Shown here: positions 48,801 to 56,200 of the stretch, piece after piece | Position numbering within the stretch: position 1 is the stretch's first letter | Layout: every line of letters starts with the position of its first letter | Source: Gigantopelta aegis | Taxonomy: Eukaryota > Mollusca > Gastropoda > Neomphalida > Peltospiridae | DNA: 64,000 bases | NCBI RefSeq assembly: GCF_016097555.1 | Contig: NC_054709.1 | Span: forward strand, 34,768,241-34,832,240 | Reading direction: 5' to 3' | Position numbers and translations under genes: made by a program | The notes under the pieces: generated by a model | What the model saw: the letters and a program-made list of their open reading frames with translations, nothing else | What the model was told of the DNA's origin: nothing | Databases searched by the model: none

Positions 48801-50563
48801 TTAATTTTTCTTAATAACCAACAAGAAAGGTATATATTAATCAATGTGGATTTCTCATACTTATTGTTGATGTTTATAGAAGTAAATTTATCTAAAGATA
48901 TGAACGCATTAATATATATTGATAACATGTTATAGTTACAGACTCAAATGTCAAAATGCACCATAATCGCCAGACCCAACTTCTATATGTTTTGGGACTG
49001 AATCATAAACATGATTTCATACACATACTGATTGTACCTAATGTTCCAACTGCAAACACTGTACATCTTGGACAACAGAATATGAGCTTTCAAGGAAATC
49101 GGCGATATTTTCTCCACCCCCAACCCTCAAAAATATAATACAATTTTAACAAATATTTTCTTCACTTCCGATGACTGCATCTGCATTTTGAGCAAGGTAA
49201 AACAACAGAAGTTGGTTTTTTAAATTCTTTCCTTCAAGTATATTCATATTAATACTTGTCATGTTGCCTGGCGAGTTACAATCCTGATTTTTTTTTTCAT
49301 TCACTAGCCAACTGGCGAGTAAATATAAAGTGCTGCATTGAGCACAGTCTTATAATTTTATGCTTCTGATCCAAAATTTGGGATTCGTAGAACTTAGAAG
49401 CATCGTGTTAAATTCACAGCTTGAATAGCTTCTTGTGCACTTTGAACAAATAGCCTTCTACTCTAAAACATAACGAACACCAGGTGTCTGTTAGTTGAAA
49501 TATTAAATATTAGGCCAAATAAAAAAATGTGTGTGTGGTTCCAGTTACTTGACCGATCCAATTATTCCCGCCATTTTTGCCAACCCGAAACTCCTTTTCC
49601 ACCCACCAATCTTCAAAACAATGAGAGAAGAAAGAAATGTTTTATTTAACGACGCACTCAACACATTGTATTTACGGTTATATGGCATCAGAGCATTTCT
49701 ATGAAATGTTACTTTATTGCTCTTTGCCAAGACCAGTTTGACAGATTTTAGGAATTACTTTTTTTTAAAGTTATTGCCTACCTACCTTTAAATATATTTC
49801 ACGTGTAAGTGTAACCAGAATGACACATAATTTGTTATTTTGGCCGTACCCAGAAGAGCGTAGTTCAAGTGAGACAGGTAACTGTCGGACAGCGTCTTCT
49901 TCTTCAGGCGACGGACAAACTTTGCCGCAGTGTCAGGAGGGTCTCCATCCCCAGTTGTTGATGTGACAAACACAACACATTTCTCTCTCTCGATGTTAAA
50001 CTGTAAGCAAAATTAAATCATTCTCTCTCTCAATGTAAATTAAATAATTCTCTCTCTCAATATTAAACTGTAAAAAAACAAAAAAATTCTCTCTGACAAA
50101 AAACATTCTATCTCAATCTGAAATTAAAAAAAAAAACACAAAAAAAACTACATCTCTCTTAACTGTTCTCTCTGAATGTTAAAACTGTCGGAAATTTTTT
50201 AAAATTCAAAACAGAAATTTTCTCAAAGTTAAATATTCCTCTTTCTATCATAAGAAATAATCCACCAAATTAAAATAAAATTTGCCATTTTGTGACTGGT
50301 CGAGCTGGCTCCGAGTGACAGTTGTGACACACCCACCTTCTTCTCCATCAAATTAAGACAGCTGCCATTTTGTGAGTGGTCTAGCTAGCTCTGAATGACA
50401 GTTGTGACACACCCACCTTCTTCTCAGTCAAACTCAGACAGTGGACCTCGGCATGTAGTCCCTCCTGCTCAGCTTTCTCCGCTATTTCCTCCGATATCGC
50501 CTGAGCCTGACCAGTCTGCGAACCGTACAGCAAGAGAAAACGGTCTGTAGTTTTCACCGGCAT
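30834..50563 (-). CDS. MTRR: Methionine synthase reductase, 13 coding exons
   Basis: Diflavin reductase that reactivates methionine synthase by NADPH-dependent reduction of cob(II)alamin; cytosolic. Coding exons: 50417-50563, 49850-50000, 47285-47402, 45811-46525, 44884-45024, 41991-42076, 41239-41395, 39323-39503, 38689-38731, 36435-36639, 34001-34206, 32563-32798, 30834-30913. All introns are GT-AG, phases match and the sum is 2466 nt (821 residues; human is about 700). FMN domain: LYGSQTGQA (12-20), [12 protein letters not shown] (63-74), [10 protein letters not shown] (about 99-108). A long Ser/Thr linker, about residues 160-365, is encoded by exon 4. FAD domain: [14 protein letters not shown] (574-577), GLCTGW (609-614). 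NADPH site: GPGTGVAPF (673-681), [14 protein letters not shown] (about 768-781). C-terminus YLEDVWT with the flavin-stacking Trp. TTTCCAG at 50575-50581 suggests a 5' UTR exon upstream. The extra length is mostly 14-residue linker repeats. Confidence 0.96.
31140..31436 (-). mobile_element. tRNA-derived SINE, head type 1
   Basis: Tail AAATGTTTTATTTAACGACG at the low end; the head is cut near CACTGGGCTATGTCCCACCC. Flanks GATTTATTTAAAA and GATTTATTTTAAAA form a target duplication. It lies in the last MTRR intron. Confidence 0.9.
31450..32545 (-). mobile_element. SINE (head type 2) with its head amplified
   Basis: On the minus strand the original head (GGGATTTAGGTCAGTTGGTT ... CACAGGATCGAACC) starts about 24 bp inside the last MTRR intron. 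Next comes a tandem array of head plus flank units (31660-32520), then a single central domain and tail (31450-31660). It is one SINE whose 5' part was amplified. Confidence 0.8.
31660..32562 (-). repeat. About 98-bp intronic array: splice-donor copy plus tRNA-like head
   Basis: Eight units carry a degenerate copy of the MTRR exon-12 donor neighbourhood (GGAGTAAGTTGTTTAAAC; real site AGA|GTAAGTTGTTTAAAAC) joined to the SINE head with a B-box-like GGATCGAAC. The donor-like CTTAC (plus strand) occurs at 31761, 31859, 31961, 32059, 32161, 32259, 32357 and 32455, and the true donor is at 32558. Spacing is 98-103 bp. Confidence 0.9.
32927..33232 (-). mobile_element. tRNA-derived SINE, head type 1 with tail type B
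   Basis: Head CATAGCCCAGTGGTATAGCA and B box TCTGGGATCGATTCCC. The tail ends with CACTAGAGCACATAGATTTA / GTTTGTTTTGTTTAACGACA on the plus strand. It lies in MTRR intron 11. Confidence 0.9.
33233..34000. other. MTRR intron 11, no further element recognised
   Basis: AT-rich intronic sequence between the SINE and exon 11. No exon or repeat structure seen. Confidence 0.6.
34240..34339. mobile_element. 100-bp MITE
   Basis: Ends GGCCGAATTTACAAAGCC and, inverted, GGCTGAATTTACGGAGCC, around a short AT-rich centre. It lies 33 bp into MTRR intron 10. Confidence 0.6.
34706..35416. mobile_element. 711-bp MITE with TTAAG target duplication
   Basis: Ends CCAGGGATTTACC and GGTAAATCCCTGG are perfect inverted repeats, flanked on both sides by TTAAG (34701-34705, 35417-35421). 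There is no transposase inside. It lies in MTRR intron 10. Confidence 0.78.
35681..35838 (-). mobile_element. Degenerate SINE fragment
   Basis: The central domain (GACAGGACAGCACATACTAT) and a decayed head with GTCGTATGATCGAAAC on the minus strand are recognisable; the tail is lost. Confidence 0.65.
35839..36434. other. MTRR intron 10, exon-proximal part
   Basis: No recognisable element. Ends at the exon-10 donor (GAG|GTTTGT). Confidence 0.6.
36690..37412 (-). mobile_element. SINE with 11-fold amplified central domain
   Basis: A type-B tail at the low end (GTTTGTTTTGTTTACCAACA). A 46-bp unit from the central domain (TGATATACCGGTCGTGGTGC ... AGAAATAGCCCAC) starts at 36872 and recurs every 46 bp to about 37378. 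The head is cut after AATTGATCC. It lies in MTRR intron 9. Confidence 0.92.
37457..37600 (-). mobile_element. SINE tail fragment (type B)
   Basis: GTTTGTTTTCTTTAACGACA and CACTAGAGCACATTGATCAG match the type-B tail. The rest is degraded. Confidence 0.75.
38208..38501 (-). mobile_element. tRNA-derived SINE, head type 1
   Basis: Flanked by TAAGCTGGACCA (38196-38207, 38502-38513). The head (ATGGCCCAGTGGTAAAGC) is slightly shortened. Confidence 0.94.
38588..38655 (+). repeat. 19-bp tandem repeat, 3 copies
   Basis: CACAAAAAGCACATACTGC three times, next to a small SINE central-domain fragment (38545-38590) and 34 bp from MTRR exon 9. Confidence 0.88.
39567..39884 (-). mobile_element. tRNA-derived SINE, head type 1, full length
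   Basis: Both flanks read TGCTAAAAAAAAA. Head GTAGCCCAGTGGTACAACGC, B box TTGGGATCGATCCC. It lies in MTRR intron 7, 63 bp from exon 8. Confidence 0.93.
40110..40268 (-). mobile_element. SINE tail fragment
   Basis: TTTTTTAATGATGCACTCAA and CGCTTTCACCGCATAACGC match a decayed type-A tail. Confidence 0.65.
40360..40876 (+). mobile_element. SINE, head type 2, with 9-fold amplified central domain
   Basis: Head GATGTAGCTCAGTTGGTTGA and B-box-like GTCGCAGGATCAAGCC. A 43-bp unit (ACTGGTATATCAAAGGCTGT...) recurs at 40489, 40532 and every 43 bp to 40833. It ends in the central domain without a tail. A near-identical stretch of about 36 bp ending AAATTATTTCCTTGC lies on both sides. Confidence 0.9.
40915..41172 (+). 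mobile_element. SINE, head type 2, tail type B
   Basis: Head GATTTAGCTCAGTTGGTTGA. The tail ends GTGGTGTCGTAAAACAAAAC AAAC. Flanks share ATTTCCTTGC, the same target sequence as the SINE just upstream. Confidence 0.92.
41436..41886 (-). mobile_element. SINE, head type 1, with duplicated tail
   Basis: The type-A tail (AAATGTTTTATTTAACGACA) appears at 41443 and again at about 41543, so about 100 bp of the 3' end is doubled. The head ends CATAGCCCAGTGGTACAG on the minus strand. It lies in MTRR intron 6. Confidence 0.9.
42638..44621 (+). mobile_element. hAT transposon remnant
   Basis: Ends CAGGGGTTTAAAAAT and, inverted, CAGGGGTTCAAAAAT, a typical hAT start. A plus-strand fragment (44008-44163) reads [20 protein letters not shown] then [11 protein letters not shown], the C-terminal hAT dimerisation domain. 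The 8-bp duplication is not clean (TATATAAT against TATAATAC). It lies in MTRR intron 5. Confidence 0.75.
43603..43982. mobile_element. TA-flanked MITE nested in the hAT remnant
   Basis: Ends AAGGGACATTCCTGAGTTTG and, inverted, AAGGGACATTCCCGAGTTTG, with TA on both outer sides: a Tc1/mariner-type MITE. It sits directly before the hAT dimerisation fragment. Confidence 0.82.
45188..45466 (-). mobile_element. 5'-truncated SINE, head type 1
   Basis: Tail and central domain are intact (ACAAATGTTTTATTTAACGA; GGTAGTACATGCAACAGCC). The head stops at the B box (CGACGGGGAT), where a GGATGGGT-type minisatellite begins. Confidence 0.9.
45459..45787. repeat. (GGATGGAT/GGGT)n minisatellite
   Basis: Tetranucleotide-based array of GGAT and GGGT, with occasional GAAT and GTAT. 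It begins inside the SINE B-box region and ends 23 bp before the MTRR exon-4 donor (exon boundary 45811). Confidence 0.95.
46085..46306 (-). repeat. 42-bp coding repeats in the MTRR linker
   Basis: Five full 14-codon repeats and one shortened one (type [14 protein letters not shown]) lie at about residues 213-292, between the flavodoxin and FAD domains. The frame is preserved throughout. Vertebrate MTRR has a Ser-rich but non-repetitive linker here. Confidence 0.88.
46526..46888. other. MTRR intron 3, no element recognised
   Basis: AT-rich intronic sequence next to exon 4. Confidence 0.6.
46889..47070 (-). mobile_element. Tailless SINE, head type 1
   Basis: Head CATAGCCCAGTGGTAAAGCG, B box TCTGGGATCGAACCC, central domain; no tail. 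Confidence 0.85.
47071..47256 (-). mobile_element. Second SINE copy, head type 1
   Basis: Directly abuts the previous one; the head is degenerate (GTGGCCCAGTAGTAAAAC) and only part of the tail remains. It ends about 29 bp below MTRR exon 3. Confidence 0.82.
47461..47487. repeat. Poly-C tract
   Basis: About 25 C in a row inside MTRR intron 2; the true length is uncertain. Confidence 0.9.
47530..47871. mobile_element. MITE-like element
   Basis: Ends AGGGCTTCTAGATTATGGTAG and, inverted, AGGGCTTTCTAGAATTTTAT. Several CATGGCTAGTG repeats lie inside. No clear target duplication. Confidence 0.55.
47990..48122 (+). repeat. 61-bp tandem duplication
   Basis: CGCATATTTTCAGTTATCAG and CCTCAACGTTTTCATGTCTG occur in both units, with about four differences. 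Confidence 0.88.
48131..48380 (-). mobile_element. SINE, head type 1, internally deleted
   Basis: Tail and head are intact but the middle (from after GGCAGGATAGTACATACCA to the B box) is lost. Flanks TACTGAAA/TACTGGAA suggest the target duplication. Confidence 0.85.
48381..49624. other. MTRR intron 2, with a possible inverted-repeat element
   Basis: GGCCCAAAACATACGAGGT ... GGGTCTGGCGA near 48629-48662 faces its inverted, diverged counterpart near 48970-49000, so a decayed MITE of about 380 bp is possible. The rest is AT-rich with no exon seen. Confidence 0.4.
49625..49692 (-). mobile_element. SINE tail fragment (type A)
   Basis: AAATGTTTTATTTAACGACG followed by CACTCAACACATTGTATTTA. Only the last 65 bp of the element are present. 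Confidence 0.85.
50282..50441. repeat. 80-bp duplication of the MTRR exon-1 donor region
   Basis: ACACACCCACCTTCTTCT occurs at the real donor (boundary 50416/50417) and again exactly 80 bp lower, in a diverged copy that includes the flanking GCCATTTTGTGA and GACAGTTGTGACAC. Intron 1 therefore starts with a second AAG|GTGGGTGTG site. Confidence 0.85.
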
Positions 50564-50595
50564 CTAGCAGGCTTCTGGAAATAATGTGTAGGTTG

Positions 50596-51130
50596 GCTTT
50601 TGTTCAACGACACCACTAGAAAGAAAGGAATGTTTTATTTAATGACGCACTCAACACATTTTATTTACGGTTATATGGTGTCAGACATATGGATAAGGAC
50701 AGATATTGAGAGAGGAAACCTGCTGTCGCCACTTCATGGGCTACTCTTTTCGATTAGCAGCAAGGGATCTTTTATATGCACCATCCCAGACAGGGTAGTA
50801 CATACCACAGCCTTTGATATACCAGTCGTGAATGACACCATTAGAGCACATTGATTTATTGAACAGAATAGAATAGATGTTCAATTACATTAGATTTATT
50901 GATGTCAAACATTCTGACAGTCTTAGAGAGAAAACCTGCTACATTTTCTTTTCATTAGTAGCAGGGTAAATTTTATATGCACTTTCCCACAGACAGGATA
51001 GCCTTTGGTATATACCAGCCGTGGTGCACTGGCTGGAACGAGAAATAGCCCAATGGGTCCACCCACAGGGATTGACCCTAGACCGACCACGCATCAGGCA
51101 AGTGCTTTACCACTGGGCTACATGCCACCC
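50596..51130 (-). mobile_element. Type-B SINE split by a type-A SINE
   Basis: The type-B SINE tail (GTTCAACGACACCACTAGA at 50600) is interrupted at about 50619 and resumes at 50830 (AATGACACCATTAGAGCAC). The tail end is duplicated, as expected for a target duplication. The inserted type-A SINE (about 50620-50829) lacks its head. The outer element's head is CTACATGCC/GTAGCCCAGTGGTAAAGC near 51100-51125. Confidence 0.85.
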
Positions 51131-51350
51131 TGGTAGTAATGAGATATTTGACAACACTACAACCCGTTATAAACAACAGGTATGGCCATTTATACCTCGA
51201 TCACTGGCCTACATCCACCTCTCGTTTCCAAGACAAACCCACACTTCACCTCTGTGCCAAGCAATTTTTAACCCTCCTGGGGTTTTCAACACAAGGTTAG
51301 ACGAAGACAATTCAAAAGTAGACAAAATAATAAAAAGAAGAAAAAGAAAC

Positions 51351-51909
51351 AGGACTTTCCTTAGGCACCGTCACTAACCCTAACCTAGTTTATCAAGATT
51401 AACATCGAGTGCGTGCATTCGAGGTTAATATTGATGAACTAACCTTAACTTAAGTACTTATAATGTTCTTTATATGCGACACTGGCCTCGGTGGCGTCAT
51501 GGTTAAGCCATTGGTCTACAGACTGGTAGGTAATGGTTTCGGATCCCAGTCGAGGCATGGGATTTTTAATTCAGATACAGACTCCAAACCCTGAGTGAGT
51601 GCTCCGCAAGGCTCAATGGGTAGGTGTAAACCACTTCATCTTGCACCGACCAGTGATCCATAACTGGTTCAACAAAGGCCATGGTTTGTGCTATCCTGCC
51701 TGTGGGAAGCACAAATAAAAGATCCCTTGCTGCTAATCGGAAAGAGTAGCCCATGTAGTGGCAACAGCAGGTTTCCTCTCAAAATCTGTGTGGTCCGTAA
51801 CCATATGTCTGACGCCATATAACCGTAAATAAAATGTGTTGAGTGCGTCATTAAATAAAACATTTCTTTCTTTTCGTTATATGTGACAATGCCAAAGGAA
51901 AGTCCTACC
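51351..51909. mobile_element. Inverted-repeat element with 8-bp duplication, containing a SINE
   Basis: AGGACTTTCCTTAGGCACC at 51351 faces its inverted copy (51883-51906). AAAGAAAC flanks both sides (51343-51350, 51910-51917). An 8-bp duplication fits hAT-type MITEs. A SINE fills most of the interior. Confidence 0.65.
51480..51876 (+). mobile_element. tRNA-derived SINE, head type 3, full length
   Basis: Head CTGGCCTCGGTGGCGTCATG, B box GGTTTCGGATCCCAG, central domain, and type-A tail ending GCGTCATTAAATAAAACA. The same subfamily is at 62-455. Confidence 0.92.
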
Positions 51910-51917
51910 AAAGAAAC

Positions 51918-53258
51918 GATATACAATAGGTATGTAGGAATAGATCTGTGTTACGCGTGTATCGTTTACAAAAAACAGCCAGATGCAGTCATATTGCAAA
52001 AACAAGACGGAAATGTTCTCAATTTTGGAGTGAAAATAAATGCTTATATAATGTATGTTCAAAATTGTGCATGTCGTTTGTGCCAACAAGAACCCGTTCT
52101 ATTGTACCGCAGACCAAAAAAAAAAAAAAAAAAATTTTCTTTATGGTCATAGTTTCATTAAATCTGTTGCTCTTATTGAAAAAACATCACTATATTATCC
52201 AAATAAAGCAAAATAAAGTCGTAGTAGCCTTGTACTTCTGTGACCAAACATGGCCGACATGACGATTTTAATTGTCATTTACGTCCACTTTTGTAAACCA
52301 AAAAATAACAGAGAAATTTCTGTTGTAAGCTTATAGATGTTACAAGCAGTTATCACTGTTGCATCTCTGACAATTTCAAGTGAAAATATAAAGGGTTACT
52401 ATTATTTCTGATAACATATGTATTCTTGGGGTAGGTTCGAAACCGCTCCAAAATCACAAAAACACACAGAAATCTTGGAATACGTAATTTAATGACATAA
52501 TAATTTATGCAAATGTTACATCAGAATAACATTTTCAGTTCACATTTATTCACGCTTATACAATAATGTACATCCAGACCAATAATAAAAAGGAAAACAT
52601 AGGTTTAGATCGCAGATGGAAAGTGGATACACGTTACATAAAAAATAAGTTTCTTGTTTCAAAATATTTAATATGTATATATATATATATATATACATTT
52701 ACCTAGACTCATAATAATATTGAATACTTGAAGATTTCAATAAAAGATGCAATAAAACTTTATCATATGTACCAGTCTTTTAACTCAAACCAGTAAAAAC
52801 TTATCACACGACGAATGCCAATGATTGGCCAATATGTTTAATCAATTTCTTACATAAATATTTACATACTTTACACCTTCAATATCATTATTAGAAACAA
52901 AGCAATGTAAGTAGCCATATTTCACCTTTGAAAGGAATGTCCAAACACTCATACAAATTACAATATCAGAAAGGTAAATTTCTATCCAGAAAAAATATCC
53001 CCAAAACATATTTTACAATTTTTAGCAGCTGAAACACTTAAGGCATGAGACAGCAGTCACACATGTGTGCTAAATAATTTACTAAATGCAGCTATGATTA
53101 TTTTGGTTCAATAAAGTGCTTTATAAAAACAAATTCAAACAATGAATTATTATACATACATATTTATATATATATATACCACTTTGAATTATAATAAAAA
53201 AATTATGGCTAGATCTACCAAATTTAACATCCATTAAAGAGTATTAGTCTAAATTTGT
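51918..53258. other. No gene seen; AT-rich spacer
   Basis: An A-tract at 52118-52133 and a (TA)n tract at 52676-52694; no coding signal. The last part may be 3' UTR of the candidate minus-strand gene. Confidence 0.5.
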
Positions 53259-56200
53259 CTATGAATTATTGTCACACTTCACTTCTGTTCCAGGTTCTGT
53301 CACAGTTGGAAACAGAAAACATAACAGCATCAAGCTTGAAGTATAATTGAATCTACTGAAAGTTGTCTCATAACCATGTGTACTCTCCCACTCCGTTTCC
53401 ATTTCAGGTTTCTCCATAGACGCACAGAGACTACAAATTTCCTGGAATAAAGAAAAATACCCATTATGACCATGGCTATTTATCTTTCTGTTTCAAATAT
53501 TGTAATTAGTTTGACATAATATTTGTAAATATAAATATTCATTACATCAGATGAAACACACCTTCAAATGTTTTTTCTGTATGTAGTTATTTTCACCTGT
53601 ACAAAAGGTTACCAATAGTGCCACCTCACATATGCCAATTTTAAGCAGAAACTTAATGTTCAGCAGAGTTCTTCATTAAAAAAAAAAATGATTACCAGCA
53701 TTAATAGAATTAAATCGTGAGACATTATCTTTTTTCTTATTTATAAATAGACTGAGACTTCAATTGAGGATTTTATTGGAAGGTGTACAACTATTTTGCA
53801 CATAAATGTAGAGGTGTATATCTTAGATACGGTAACTGTGAGAGTAACATACACTGTCATAATCTAATATTAAGTGTACTTCTTAGATTAGAACGTGTCA
53901 TTGTGGGATCATCTGTTAGTCCTTAGCTGATGTGGAAGTATTCTCAACTGTAATATTAATTGAAAAAAAAAAAAAAAATTATTAGAGAACATTTTGTTTT
54001 AAAATTTTGATTAGTGACAGTGCTATCAATTTAAGAATTGATTAGCAACTATTTAATGTTTTAGCTTTGTATAGCTATATATCTAAAACATGCAGAGTGG
54101 ATTGTGATGCTATACAAATGTTCCCTATATTAAATATGCTAATCTCATCTACTTTACAGTTTAGTATCTTTTACAAATAATTAATTCTTTACCATTGTTA
54201 ACAGTAATATTCATTGATGAAGTGATGAAAAAGTATAATTATACTTAGAATTTAATGTTACTTGGTTACCAAAAAATTGAAGTTTGTGTCACAATGTGAG
54301 AAGTTATGGTACCTGAAACATTTTCTTTAAAAAATGTATTTACAAATATAACAAAAAAGTACAAATTCTCTGTATTATAGGCCTACTTAATAATTTATTT
54401 TCATTGCATTAATACTATTCTTTTGTATAAAACTGATCCAGTCATGCTAAACTCATTCAAATTATTTACATGAAAATAGATTTACATGTATTGTCTATAT
54501 TTGAATAGTTATGCATTATGAATTTTTTTTTTTTTAAATCAACGTCAGCTATCAGAAACTGCTGAGTCAACATGATAAGCAAAACATTATTTTAAGTTAT
54601 TTTGAATTCAATATGCATTGTCTTCTAAAAATAACGCTTCAGTATGATATATATTCTACCCAAAAAGTTAATAATGGTGGATAAATAATGACAAACTTCA
54701 CAAAGCATCAAATACGTTTAATTTTATCAAAATGTGGCCTCAGATTACAGTTATCTTCCCATTTGGTTGTCCAAAATCCGGAAGTTTCACCGCGCAAGTA
54801 GTCTGCTGTTTGACTGTGATTATTTCATGGCAGACAGCTATGAAGTGGCAACTGTTTGACTGAAGTGACAGGGGATAGCATGTAGTTTGTAAACATGTGT
54901 AACTTGTTGACATTGAAGACTTGTTTGTGGTAATTCCGGCCCATGCAAAAGTAGTGCTTTTTGTGTAAAATGGGTGTACTCCGGCCTGGTTTAGAGGGTG
55001 TGTTTGTTTAAACCAATATGCTGGGAGAAAGAGCTGGACAACAGGGGTTGTCCTTTTCAGGGTATGTGTCCCCCATGCAGGCAAAGGTACATACAAAACT
55101 TCACGGGCCTGCTGATATTAATAAAAATGTTATAGCCACTAAGGCTATATAGAAACATATAGCGAAATTAATTGTGGTCTGAGGCCTGATATAGTTCACA
55201 CATTACACCGGTTAAATGCTTGATTCTGATGAAAGTATTATAACCAGAGAGGTGAAATTACACAGACTGATTGTGCATACCACAAGGAATATGAAAACTA
55301 ATTTATTTATTTTCTAAATATTTTATTAAATTAAAAAACATTTTTTTTGAATTTATTAAAAATTAAAATTAAAATTTTCAACTTTTAAATTTCAGTATCC
55401 TCCAAAATAGCATAAGATGACCTCTGATGTTACTACAGGTTGTTGCAATATTTTTTAACAGTTTTGAGCTAATAATTTGGTAAAAAAGAGCAAAAGTTGG
55501 ATTTTGTTAGTCAATATTGAGATTTTAATTTTTTTTACATATTGAATTTTAAATGAGTTTCTCAATTATTGCAATTGGACAGAAGATCTAAATATAATGA
55601 ATATATCACTACTAAATGTAATTAAACACTTTAAATAAATAGTATACAGTTTTTAAACAAGATTAAGTACTCTAATAATACATTTCACCTACATTTATGT
55701 AAATTACACACTTCAGTCATTTTTCAAAAATGGTCTTTTATCCTTAGAAAATCTAATAGGCTAATATTCTATGCTGTCTGAATGTATTTATTGTGTTCAG
55801 TAATCAGATGCTGGTATACTTGTCAAGTTTATTGCAGAAAATGTGCCAAAAAGGTTAACATTTGGCTTGTAATACATATGGCAGAATAATCCATAATGCA
55901 TATTCAGTGGTCATTACTACAAACATCCTTCCAATCAAGAAATACTACACTGAGGTATCCCAGACACTGGCACATGACTACACTTGTTAACAGTTATCAC
56001 TGGAAACTGAAAAATATGGTGCAAGTACCTCTTGGTAGGATTTATATCAGCATTTTGTGACAAAATCTTCATTTTCAAAGTTGTCGTCAACAAAAAAAAT
56101 ATTATGGTGTATACCTAAGTAATATCTGTAGGGCATATTCATATTAATATGCATTTATATGGACTGTTTTGCCTTTTACAAAGTGGCTACATGTCTAATA

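Noticed and set aside
54740..55096. 118-codon minus ORF, repeated at 56828-57184
   Set aside because: It lies inside both copies of a TIR repeat element, with no recognisable domain. Near-identity of the copies reflects recent duplication and not coding constraint.
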